54,879 bases of DNA, from the NCBI GenBank assembly GCA_943704525.1, contig CALSCQ010000907.1:1-54879 (forward strand). Reading direction: 5' to 3'. Positions within the stretch are counted from its first letter, which is position 1. The number at the start of each line of letters is the position of its first letter. The translations under genes were made by a program, and so were the position numbers. The notes beneath the pieces were generated by a model. It worked only from the letters and a program-made list of their open reading frames with translations. It was not told the origin of the DNA and made no database searches. Of this stretch, positions 37,401-54,036 are shown in pieces. The DNA is from Pigoraptor vietnamica. Taxonomy: Eukaryota > Opisthokonta > Filasterea.

Positions 37401-38465
37401 ATGGCGCGGTGGGGCGAGCGGGAGGGTCTCTCGCAGTTCATGTCGCCGCGCGGCGTGTGGCGTCTTCTGACAGATCCGTCGTGCACGTGGCTGGTGGCCC
37501 TGCTGTTGCTGGCAGCCGAGGTCGCGCTCAACGCGTTCATCATATGGCGTGTGCCGTGTGGGTGCTCACGCGCGTTTGTGCTTTGCCCTTGTGCGTTTGC
37601 AGCATGGCTTTTGTTTCAGTGCTCGCGGCAGTGATGCATCCTGCCGTCGTTATTGTGTGTCACTCGCAGTGCCCCTCTAAGGTGTGCCTGCTCTTCAAAA
37701 GCACATCCCCACCTCACTCCAGACACTGAGATGGACGGTCACGTGTCTGTCGTTTGTTCGTGCAATGCCGAGGTTGTTGCCCCTTTAAATATTGGCGCGT
37801 AACTGCCTCGGCCGTTCTGTCCGCACAAACGGAGTGTTATCCGAGTGTTGTCGTAAAGAAAGCTCACACGCCAACAACGTGCCCCAGACACTGAGATTGA
37901 CTGGGTCGCATACATGGAGGAGGTGAAGGGCGTTATTGACGGAGAGTACGACTACGCAAAGCTGCAGGGTCAGACGGGCCCCCTTGTGTGGGTTGCTGCG
38001 TCATTTCACGTGTGACGGTGGCTGCCACCACGTTTATCTTGTGTGTTCGCCCGTGGTTCCCGTAGCAACTCTGCGGATTATGCATCAACACGCTGCAATT
38101 CGCACGCGAGAGTCCACGTCGTCCTCATGCCACACACACGCAGACTCCATTCCTCACGCCACACAAACGCACACTCCATTCCTCACGCCACACACACGCA
38201 CACTCCATTCCTCACGCCACACGCACGCACACTCCATTCCTCACGCCACACACACGCACACTCCGTTCCTCACGCCACACGCACGCACTCCGTTCCCTTC
38301 TCGTGCAGTTATCCCGCCGGGTTCGTCTACATATTCGGCGCACTCTATTACGCGACGGACGAAGGAGCCAACCTCCCCCGCGCCCAGCTCATCTTTCTTG
38401 TACTCCACCTCGTGACTCTTGCGCTCGTGTTCCGAGTGTATGCACGCACGCGCGTGGTGAGTGAG

Positions 38466-38499
<34 letters not shown>

Positions 38500-40061
38500 C
38501 TGCTTGTAACATCATTCTGCACTGCACTCGACTCATTCCCTCTCCCCTCCCTCTCTTCATACACACGCACACATAGCGACCACTTTACTCTCGAAATCGT
38601 CGTCCCACCGCCTCCACCCACGCACACACACACACGTTCCCATGCATTGATGCGCGGACGCACACGCAGGTGCCACCGTACGCCCTCGTTGCATTGGTCC
38701 TCATCTCGCATCGCGTGCACTCGATCTTCGTGCTGCGCCTGTTCAACGACCCCGTCGCCATGATGCTCTTCTACGCCGCCGTGAATCTCTTCCTTGACGG
38801 GCGCTGGGACGCGGGTTGCGCGGTGTACAGCCTCGCCGTCTCTGTCAAGATGAACGTGCTGCTGTTTGCCCCTGCGCTCTTGCTCATCCTCCTGCACACC
38901 GGCGGATTCAAGCGGACCGCGTGGCGGCTCTCCATCTGCGCACTCATACAGGTGCATTCGCGCGCAGTCGTGTTGTGTGCGCCGCAGCCGTCCATCGCGT
39001 GTGCGCTGGTGTTCCGTCGAATGCGTCCGCTTGTATCCGCGATTCTCGTAACAACACACTCACTCTATTCTCCGCACGTTCTTCGCTTCTTTAGCTGGTG
39101 GACGATGACACACGTCATGATTTAAGCTGATCCGACATCTCTACTGCAGCTGGCGCTTGGCATGCCCTTTCTCCTCGCGAACCCCGTCTCCTACATCCGG
39201 CGGGCGTTCGATCTCGGGCGTCAGTTCTTCTATGTCTGGACCGTCAACTGGAAATTCATTCCGGAGTGGCTCTTTCTCGACCGCCGGTTCCACGCCGTGC
39301 TTCTACTCGCCCACGTTGTGCTCGTCGGCGCTTTTATGCTCAGAGTGTATGGGGGCCGGTGAGTGGCTGCAACTGTATACGTGGCTGTGTAATGCTATGC
39401 ATGTGTATGTACATGCGCCCGTCGTAGTGCACCTCTATGTTGTCACTGAAAGTTCCCGTCGCAGGGCGAAATTGGCGATGGCGTTGCGGCGGAGAAGCAA
39501 CCTGTCTGAGAGCGGTGAGAGGCGCTTGTTTTGTTGCTCGCAAACTGCATTACACTACGCACTCGAGCGTCACCCTCACTGCGCCCTCGGCTGGTTTGCG
39601 CGCAGAGATGGTCACGCTGCTCTTCGTGGCAAACTTCGTCGGGGTTGCGTTCGCGCGCTCTCTTCACTACCAATTTTACGTGTGGTACTTCCACTCGCTG
39701 CCGTTCCTTCTCTGGCGCACGCGCCTCCATCCTGTGCTCAGGTACGTCTTGTTTAGCGCCTTTTGTTTCGGTACTTTCGACTGCCACTATGTAGCGTTGG
39801 GTTAATAGTCACGCGTGAGTCTTATTTATGTGGTTCGATCCCAAACTGGGCTGTGGGCTGTCGTTTGAAGGGACAATGTTTTTCTGCTGCAGGATCGCAC
39901 TTATGCTGGCCGTCGAAGTGTGCTGGAACGTCTACCCCGCGCGCCCGTGGTCGTCGCTTCTCCTCGCGTCCACGCACGCTGTCTTGTTGTTCCGTCTGTG
40001 GGAGGACTTGCCGCACACGCGCACCGTGAAGGTCGAAAACTTGACACACAAAGCGCACTAA
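37401..40061 (+). CDS. ALG3: Dol-P-Man:Man5GlcNAc2-PP-Dol alpha-1,3-mannosyltransferase (ALG3)
   Basis: ER enzyme that adds the sixth mannose, the first from dolichol-phosphate-mannose, to the N-glycan precursor. Eight exons. Exon 1 starts [20 protein letters not shown] with [20 protein letters not shown]. Exon 2: [33 protein letters not shown], the lumenal acidic loop typical of the family. Exon 3: [20 protein letters not shown]. Exon 4: [60 protein letters not shown]. Exon 5: [40 protein letters not shown]. Exon 7: [20 protein letters not shown]. The protein ends NLTHKAH at 40061; human ALG3 also ends in KKAH. Roughly ten or more membrane segments. Introns carry a 29-bp minisatellite and a G33 tract. 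Confidence 0.96.
38130..38303. repeat. 29-bp minisatellite in ALG3 intron
   Basis: Five copies of a 29-nt unit (CCACACACACGCACACTCCA plus TTCCTCACG) at 38130, 38159, 38188, 38217 and 38246, and a shortened sixth from 38275. It runs to within about 10 nt of the acceptor used for exon 3. Confidence 0.93.
38467..38499 (+). repeat. G33 homopolymer in ALG3 intron
   Basis: 33 consecutive G starting 9-10 nt after the exon 3 donor (GTGAGTGAGC). On the transcript strand it could form a quadruplex; the exact length is likely error-prone. Confidence 0.9.
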
Positions 40062-40304
40062 AGAGAGGCGTGTGGAGGGTGACGGCGTGGCATGTTTATG
40101 TCCATTGTTCAGCACAGTCTCAAACGCTGACTTTTCAGTTCGGAATTTAGTTTTTTTCGATTGCAAACGCGGTACGCGCACGCGCACACGCACGCGCCAA
40201 TAGCTTTCGTAACTCTTCGTCGCACAACCCAGAGGTTCGTACCGCAGTGCTTTTTAGCACGTGTGCCAATAGGCACCCTAGTACCACGCACACTCGTAGC
40301 CTCG

Positions 40305-41716
<1,412 letters not shown>

Positions 41717-42016
41717 TATGGACCCCCTCGTCCAACCAAAGCACACCGCACGTGTACTGCGCCTGCTCCGGGCTCTTGCGAGAACAACATCTAAAGTTGA
41801 AACGGTGTGTGTGTGGGAGCACGTGCCACAGATGACGTGGAAAGTGACGTAAGTCGGCATGTCCAGACACACGTCCAGACACGAGCGCACATTCCTGAGA
41901 GCGGCAGCACAGCCCTTGCGACAAATCCATTTTATTGGCAGCGTTTGCCTTGGGAACGAGCGGACATTTTCCCACACTGCCACCTCTAATTACCCGCTGT
42001 TGCCGTTTTGTGTGAA
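41717..42016. promoter_or_regulatory. Divergent promoter with TGACG repeats, DNAJC19 / unknown
   Basis: TGACGTGGAAAGTGACG at 41833-41849: two direct TGACG sites around TGGAAAG, related to the spacer of the 5743/28488 element read on the other strand (TGGAAATGACG). Confidence 0.4.
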
Positions 42017-43127
42017 ATGGCGTCGAAATTTCTCTCTGGTTCGCTGTTGTCCAGCATCGTGGGCGACATTGAAGTGACTTACAGCGACGCACAGGTCAGT
42101 GCGTAGTGCAACACGTGTTGTAGTGCGTGTGTGTCTTTCTCCAGAGTGCAGCACGTGTTGTAGTCCGTGTGTGTCTTTCTCCAGAATGCAGCAGCACGTG
42201 TTGTATGTTAACGTTCTCCGTGTCTGCGCGCTGGGATGCACATCATCTCTTGCCTCCGCTCCACTAAACTTTCGAATTGGGTGCATTTCGTGCGCAGCTG
42301 TTTGTGGCGTGCGTCATAGCAACCGTGGTGCTTGCCGCGGGTCTGGGCTATGCGCTCAGTTTTATTCTCGAGGACTTTGAGAGGGAGAAGGAAAAGCGGC
42401 GCCTGAGGGCGGCTGCGGACGCCGAATTCAAGGCAAGCGCAACGGTGGGTTTGAAGGGACATACTTTGCAGATGGGAGAAAGGGCTGTGTTATACATTGC
42501 ACATGTTCTCATAACAACGCCACGCAAGTGCACACTTGGGCATCGCTCACTCACGCGCCTCTCCCTGTTTTCTCATACACTCATACCACAACGCCCATAA
42601 GTGCACACTTGGGCATCGCTCACTCATGCCTCTCCCTGTTTTCTTTCTCTCCAGACGCAAGATGACAACACGGCAGACGAATTGTTTCAGCGTTACAATT
42701 TGGCAAAGGCAAAGCTTGAGAAGTTGGCGGAGGAAAAGGTCGCCCTCACACACGCCGTGTCTGAAGTGGACGAGAAGCGGTGGGTGTCGCTCTGGCTGTA
42801 CACGCGCCCGTGTCATGCGCGCCCAGCATAACGAAAATTGTTGCGGTAACGAATTCACACGCTGTCGCGGTTGTTCGTGGAGTTGATAGACTATATTGTC
42901 GTCCGGCTGGTCCGTCATCCGTGAGCACCCTTCTCACCGCCCCCCTCCCACTCTCACCCCGCACGCGCAGTGCCGTGGAGAAGCAGCTCGCAGACATCCA
43001 GCGGCTCCTTGCGTCCAAGGCGCGGTCGCCGGCGGACGACGGCGACGAGGGCTTTGCCGAGATGACCCTGGACGAACTCAGGCAGCAGGCGTCGATGTAT
43101 GTGAAAGCGCCCGTTCCCAAGGAGTGA
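42017..43127 (+). CDS. Unknown single-pass membrane protein with coiled coil
   Basis: Four exons. Exon 1: MASKFLSGSLLSSIVGDIEV, TYSDAQ (start 42017). Exon 2: a membrane helix LFVACVIATVVLAAGLGYAL (about residues 27-48), SFILEDFEREKEKRRLRAAA, DAEFKASAT. Exon 3: TQDDNTADELFQRYNLAKAK, LEKLAEEKVALTHAVSEVDE. Exon 4: AVEKQLADIQRLLASKARSP, GFAEMTLDELRQQASMYVKA, stop 43125. From about residue 50 to 125 the heptad pattern predicts a long charged coiled coil. All splice joints keep frame with GT-AG borders, so the gene is real. I do not recognise the family. It shares a promoter region with DNAJC19 and ends 73 bp from the convergent F-box gene. Introns 1 and 2 contain internal duplications. Confidence 0.75.
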
Positions 43128-43200
43128 AACAGAAAAAAAATATCCATGGATGGTACACAAGTGCCATTTTCATTTACAGTTCATTTTCAATTGGCCCATC

Positions 43201-46813
<3,613 letters not shown>

Positions 46814-47048
46814 TTTCAGCAGAGTGCCTGGTCGAGAATACCCTCTCCTAGCTCAGTGGTCTGCCTTCAAGCGCGAATGACTGTGTGATTGTACGTTTCT
46901 TTGGATAGAGAGGAAGGCCACTCAAATTCCTGTGTGATCCGGACAGGTGCGTATGCGCTGTCCGGACTCTCGGCATCAGAGCCGGCACGGCGCAGTTGCT
47001 CATCTTTTCACATCATCCAATTCGTCCCCTCAGCCGGCATTTTACACA
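46814..47048. promoter_or_regulatory. Divergent promoter with 9-bp dyad, F-box / Hsp33
   Basis: 235 bp between starts. TCCGGACAG and CTGTCCGGA form a perfect inverted repeat at 46938-46966 around an 11-bp spacer, suited to a dimeric regulator. Confidence 0.5.
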
Positions 47049-48472
47049 ATGGCACTATCGTGGAAGAAGGTGCGTGTCACTACTGCGCCAGTCCTTGCTC
47101 TGTTACCGCTTCACTTAGGAGAGAGATGACGACTGTAGAAAAGTTCTACTTCGGCTAACGTGCGCGTACTGACCGCGCAGTTTGCCACGGACCGCCTCGT
47201 GCGCGGCCTCTCTGTCGACGGCCGCTTACGCCTGGCCTTTGTCAATGCAACCGAAGTGGCGAAGCATGCTCAGACATTGCACGCACTCGACGGTCCCGCC
47301 GGGAAAGCCCTGGGTGTGTGTGTGTGTGTGTGTGCACGTGGACTGTGTGTTCGTGTCGCAACGTACTTTGCTGACGCTTTAGAGTTCGTTGCACTCACTT
47401 CCGTATGCATGTTTCGCATGCACAACAAACAAACAACAGGTTCTGCAATGACCGCTGCCATGCTTTTGGCCTCGCTTCTGAAGGGCGAAGAGCGCGTGCA
47501 GCTGGACGTCACCGGCAACGGCTATGTCAAAGTGGGTGCGATCACAGTTGCACCGGGTCGTCAGTGATGCGCACAGCATGCGTGTGGCGCTTGAACGCAC
47601 GTGTCTTTCCGTCTGCGGTACTCTGCGGGGTCGCTATGATGTATGCTGTCGCTATGATGTATGCTGATTCACTATGTCTCTCTCTGCCCCAGTACGCTTC
47701 GGCTGAGGCCGTGTGCGGTGGTGGCGTGCGCGGGTACGCCAACACATTTCCATTCGATGAGTCGCCCGCTGACGGTCCGTGTCACTCACTCGCTTGATCT
47801 CAGGCTCACACCAATTGCATCCGATATGGTTTTCTCCTTTTCCTCATCTCGCACAGACAGTAAGCTCGCTCACTTCTTCCGGCTTCAACACTAGCTCACT
47901 TCCTTTTGTCGTCCACCCGGTCTGCAGTGCGACATGTGCATCCCTTTGGCTCCGCGGGCACTTTCACCGTCTCGCGCGTCCTCTTCAACCACGCGAAGCC
48001 GTTTCGAAGCTCCATTCCCCTCATGCGCGGCGACGTCGACTCTGAGCTGCAGTACTACTTTGCGCAATCGGACCAGACGCCCACCGTGTCGCGCGTGCTC
48101 TCGCAGGTGGACTCGTCCGGTCGCGTGGTGCTGTGCGGCGGCCTCTTGGCACAGGCGACGCCAGGCACGCCACCCGCGCTCTTGCGACAGCTGGACGATG
48201 CCATCGGCGCTTGTGGCGATGTCGGGGACGCCCTCGTTGAGTCGAGCGGAGACAGGCAGTCGCTGCTCTCTTCGTCGTTTGTCATTTCGGAAGCGACGCG
48301 GAGGGCGCAGCGCGTGCGGTTTGAGTGCCCGTGCGGCGAGACGTCCGGTTTTCAGATGTCGGCGGCGCCGGCGGAGAAGGACGCCGCGGAAGAGCGCGGC
48401 GAAAAGGTGCGCATCACGTGCCTCTTCTGCCAGAAGAAATACCTCGTCAACGCCGCGGACGTCGGTGCTTGA
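47049..48472 (+). CDS. hslO: Hsp33 redox-regulated chaperone (bacterial type)
   Basis: Holdase chaperone that, in bacteria, is activated by oxidation when its four zinc-binding cysteines form disulfides. Five exons. MALSWKK (47049), FATDRLVRGLSVDGRLRLAF, AKHAQTLHALDGPAGKALG, SAMTAAMLLASLLKGEERVQ, LDVTGNGYVK, YASAEAVCGGGVRGYANTF, then a long exon VRHVHPFGSAGTFTVSRVLF, SIPLMRGDVDSELQYYFAQS, DQTPTVSRVLSQVD, GGLLAQATPGTPPALLRQLD. Redox domain: CPC at 48326-48334 (FECPCGETSGF) and CLFC at 48419-48430 (ITCLFCQKKYLVN), so both the CxC and CxxC pairs are present. Stop 48470. About 320 residues, near the bacterial length. No organelle presequence is evident. Introns show long residence in a nucleus despite bacterial ancestry. 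The second intron opens with a GT repeat. Confidence 0.92.
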
Positions 48473-48896
48473 GGCGCGTCCTTTTACTGCTTCGGAGCAC
48501 GTGGAGTGGGCTTTTGCCACGTGAAGGAATTCGGTTGGGCGCATTGTATCTGCCGTGCGAAGCGATGCAGCCCCAAACAGCAGAAGGGAACCGTGGTCTG
48601 CACAAGGGCACCGCGCAATCGCCACGAATGTGCGTTGAGCTCTCTCGCGCACGAGGCGGCAAGCCATGTCGATATGGCGAACTAAAGTGCGATCGACGAA
48701 TTCTTGGCAAACCGGCACACGTCTTCCTTATCCATTTGTATTGTTTTCATTTTTCTTTTTTCAGGCGAATAACAACAAAACGCGACTGCAAGTTCAGCAC
48801 ACGCGGGCGACGACAGAGTGCCCCATCGCCGATGCGGGAGCAGACAAACACACGGCAAAGCGACGTCAACGCACACTGCGAGGGGGGAGTGCCCGT
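48473..48896. other. Convergent 3' region, Hsp33 / Rab7
   Basis: 424 bp of 3' flank, T-rich near 48750. Nothing else recognised. Confidence 0.5.
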
Positions 48897-50467
<1,571 letters not shown>

Positions 50468-50995
50468 TTTTTGTCTGTGTGTGTGTCTGACTGTTCCTCA
50501 CGCGCACGCCAACCGCTCGCTTGCCAGCGAAATAACCTCGCCGACGACAGCGTCTCCCGAACTCTCGCACCGAAAAATTGGCTGCAATTGCACGCAGAAA
50601 AGAATGGGGACAGACAGCACACCGATGAGCCTCAAGAAACCATGTCGGCGCACGTCCTTCGCTCTCGCAGTCAACGACATGAAATTATAGAGAACGTGTA
50701 ACGGCAACAGTATGCACCACACGCACTTCAGATAGCGGAAGTCTCACACTCACCGCCACGCAAAACGGAGAACCCGCACACTTCAGGCACCAGCAAGCAC
50801 GACGGAAGCAACCCGCGGCGAAAACAGACAGCGGCGAACGGGAAGAGCGCGGCTGATAACTCAGTACGTCGGGTCAAGCAAAAAACGACGTCGTTTCACG
50901 CACACTTCAAGTGTCAGCGGCGCTGCTTTTCACTGAACGAGTTTCCGCCGGCCCAAAACAGTCGCAGGTGGCGTGCGCACTGTGCGACAGCGCAG

Positions 50996-51070
<75 letters not shown>

Positions 51071-51483
51071 TGTGTGTGTGCGTGTGGACAGTAAGCGCAT
51101 GTGTGCGCCAGAGGGTCCCGTGGTGCATCGCGTAATAACATTTCTTGACTATGAAAAATGTATTGAAATTTGCATCGGAAATAACGCGGGCGGCAATTAC
51201 CGCAAAGAGCCAAAACATTTCACTAAAATGGCTCACTATGGCGCACTATGGGCGGGTCATGTGCCACCTAAGCGCGCTCTCGCTTAGATTTGTGTGTAAC
51301 GTAAAATGTTACATGTGCCTAAAGACTGTAACAGTTTGAGTAACAAAATGGAATTTGGCACTGTTTGAGGTAGAGTGAGTGTTACGTGCACGCAAGCGGT
51401 TAGGGTCTGGTGTCTATTTTTCAAATTTTTCGTCGATTATTATGTGTTGCACTTTCTCGTTCTTCGCCATTTCTTCCTTCAGC
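50468..51483. other. Divergent region, Rab7 / CCDC61
   Basis: Contains (GA)32 at 50999-51062 and a 14-bp perfect palindrome AAACGACGTCGTTT at 50883-50896. The last 330 bp are AT-rich. No gene recognised. Confidence 0.55.
50999..51062. repeat. (GA)32 microsatellite
   Basis: Perfect GA run about 420 bp upstream of CCDC61; the only long GA repeat in the window. Confidence 0.95.
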
Positions 51484-53271
51484 ATGGGACCCACCCGGAG
51501 ATCGCGTGCGCCCGCAGTCGACGCTGACAGTGAGCACAGCGACGCCATGGAGGCCGAGGCTGTTGCGACCTTCCGCGGCCGCGAGTATGCCGTTCGCCTG
51601 GAGAGGGGCGCAGAAGGCGTCTCAATCGAAGCGTGCGACTGCGAGACGGGCGATCACTGGCGGGCGGAGCTCACAAGTGACTATGTCGAGGAAATAGCGC
51701 GGAGAACGGGCAGCTTCAAGGCGTTTGCCGTAATGGTATGAACCTAGCTTAGTGGGTGTGTGTGTGCACTGTCTCGGAATGTGCAATCGGTGTCTTAAAG
51801 CCAATGTCTGACGCTCAATGGTTGCACGCCGCAGGTTCGCATGCTCTTCACAGCGCTGCGCCGTGCGAGTGACGCCGTCTCTCTCGATCTGCTCACCTAC
51901 GAGGACTTGGATGCAATGCGGGCGACGCGAGGCCACTCGGCAGCGCAAGATCACGCAGGGGCACGTGGAAAGGCCAGTCGTCGCTACCTCATCCTCACGT
52001 ACGCCAGCGAGTTTGACCACGTGCGATACCCGTTTCCACTTCAGCACGAGGGTCGTCTGACGATTGCGTCTCTCCTTGCGACCGTTCGTGAGCAGCGACG
52101 CGAGATTGCGCGGCTGAAGGCAACGCGCGGGCGCTCTCCCGCAACCGCTGGCAGCGACGATGAAGTCGACGTTTCCAACAGCACGGCACACGCACATTCG
52201 GCACTCAAAGCAGCGTATGACGATGTCCTTGCTGAGCGCGATGCACTGGAGGACGAGCTGGCACGACACCGCGAGGCCGTGCTTGGCCGTGCTCGAGGTC
52301 AGGACGACGGGTACGATGCCGGCGATCACGATGGAGGCGACGGGCGCGGTGGCGACGACATGCCCGTCGGGGACGTCAACTTGTTGCGCCGCGTGTTGCA
52401 ACGGCTCGAAGCGGACTACCGAGAAAGCAAAGCGCGCGGGAAGGCGGCTGTGGAGCGGCGTGACAAGGAGATCGCGCGTTTGGCGCAGGAGGTCGAGACG
52501 CTGCGGGACGTCGAGAGGCGCGCCAAGATACAGGTGAAGCAGATGGTGCAAGAGATGGCGCTGCTCAAGTCGCAGACGCCCGCGACACCGAAGGAGAGGG
52601 CAACCGCCGCGGCACGGGCGAGGGAGCGATCGCGCGACGGCTCTCGCGAACGATCACGTGACGAGCGCCGCTGCACGTGCGGCTGCGGGCGAGCGGCCGT
52701 CGCATGCCCGAGATACACGCAGCACCATCATCCCGCGAAGCAGCAGCAAGTGCCCCTCGCGGATGGGAAGCCAAGCCGCTCCCGCAGCAACAGCGCGTCA
52801 CGTGGCCGTTCGCCCAGCGCAGGCCGCCCTGCCCGCTTTGACCCCACGGAATACGTCAAGCAACAGATGGAGCGGCGCGGCCGTTCGCGCGAGCGCCGCG
52901 AGTCGGGAGCTAGTGGGCGTAGCCGAGACAGCTCTGCGGACAGCGGGGTTACTCGCGGCGGTGCGTCAAAGTGGAGGGACGATGGCGCGCGGGGTCGCAG
53001 GCGAACCCCGGCGTCCTCCCGCTCGTCATCACTCGACCGAAGCGAGGCGTCCGATGTCGAGAAACGCGCAGGAAAGGGACGCGTGGGTGGGTCCACGCGG
53101 CGAACGCCGACGTCGTCTTCGGCGGCCAAGGGGAAACCCTCTGTGTCGAGCGCGAGAGTGCTGCGGAGGAGTCCGTCCACCGAGCGCTTCCTGAGGGAGG
53201 CGGCGGACCTCACGGACATTGACGCGCGGCTCGATGCGCTCCACCGCTTTATTCGAAGGGCGAAAGTGTGA
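51484..53271 (+). CDS. CCDC61: CCDC61/VFL3 basal-body protein
   Basis: Centriole/basal-body protein of the SAS-6/XRCC4-like fold that sets basal-body orientation. Two exons. Head domain: AEAVATFRGREYAVRLERGA, DHWRAELTSDYVEEIARRTG, SFKAFAVM, then exon 2 VRMLFTALRRASDAVSLDLL, TYEDLDAMRA, and the hallmark RYLILTYASEFDHVRYPFPL, as in human RYLILIYSVEFDRIHYPLPL. A coiled coil follows (TVREQRREIARLKATRGRSP; LEADYRESKARGKAAVERRD; VKQMVQEMALLKSQTP). The C-terminal half is Arg/Ser-rich and disordered, with the conserved RFDPTEYVKQQMERRGRSRE (human RFDPTAFVKAKERKQREIQ). Start 51484 is preferred; an ATG at 51379 is in frame but adds residues with no counterpart. Stop 53269. Supports a flagellated cell. 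Confidence 0.9.
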
Positions 53272-54036
53272 GGGCGGCTAACGGAGAGGGCAGGAAATCG
53301 ACTGAAGGGTTCTGTGACGGGAGCATAAGGCACCTGCGCGCACGTGCGAAGACGCTGACTCGACCTCACACCGCGGTATACAATTGAGGGACGACGCGCC
53401 ACTGAACGCGAGAGCACGCAGAAAACCGCGTTTATCGCGTGGACGACGCTAATGTGATCGGCCATTTGTCCGCAATCGAAGACAATTTGAATGCAGAAGT
53501 GAAGCTCTCACATGCAGAAAATTTCTCTTTAATGTGCTGTGAGTAACGCAAACGAAGCACAAGACACAAGGTGGCAACGCACGTGACAGAAATGCGACAG
53601 GCGTAACAAAGCGATGCCCAACTGACTGACTGAAACACAGTGCAAAACCACAGCAAAGGGAACGAGAGACGAGGAGAAAACGACAGGCAACGCACGCGCA
53701 CACGCACGCAGGACACGCAAAGCCGCGGGGAGACTAAAAAAAGCATGGCTGCGCATTCAAACAGTCGAGTCCATTCCGACGCCCGAGCGCACGCGACTTC
53801 AATCGACCCGCAACTCACGAAGTTATAGCTAGACACAGGCCGCACGCCGATGGTCCACTGCCCTTACGCAACGGACGCCGGCTGGTCACGGCACTGACAT
53901 ACAAAATCTGACCAATCCACTCTGCACCATTTCCACGACGTCATGCAACGGACGTTGCCGCCGCCGCCGCCGCAAGCCACTCGAGGCCCGCGCCGAACGT
54001 CACCGGCGTGGCGGAAGGGACGCTGTCCACAGATAG
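53272..54036. other. Convergent 3' region, CCDC61 / Pro-Tyr-rich gene
   Basis: 765 bp without a recognised gene. A GCC run is at about 53951-53971. An untranslated or unrecognised 3' exon of the minus-strand gene is possible. Confidence 0.45.

Noticed and set aside
46850-46925. CTAGCTCAGTGGTCTGC, a tRNA-like A-box
   Set aside because: No matching T-arm downstream and no acceptor-stem pairing; it lies in the F-box/Hsp33 promoter.
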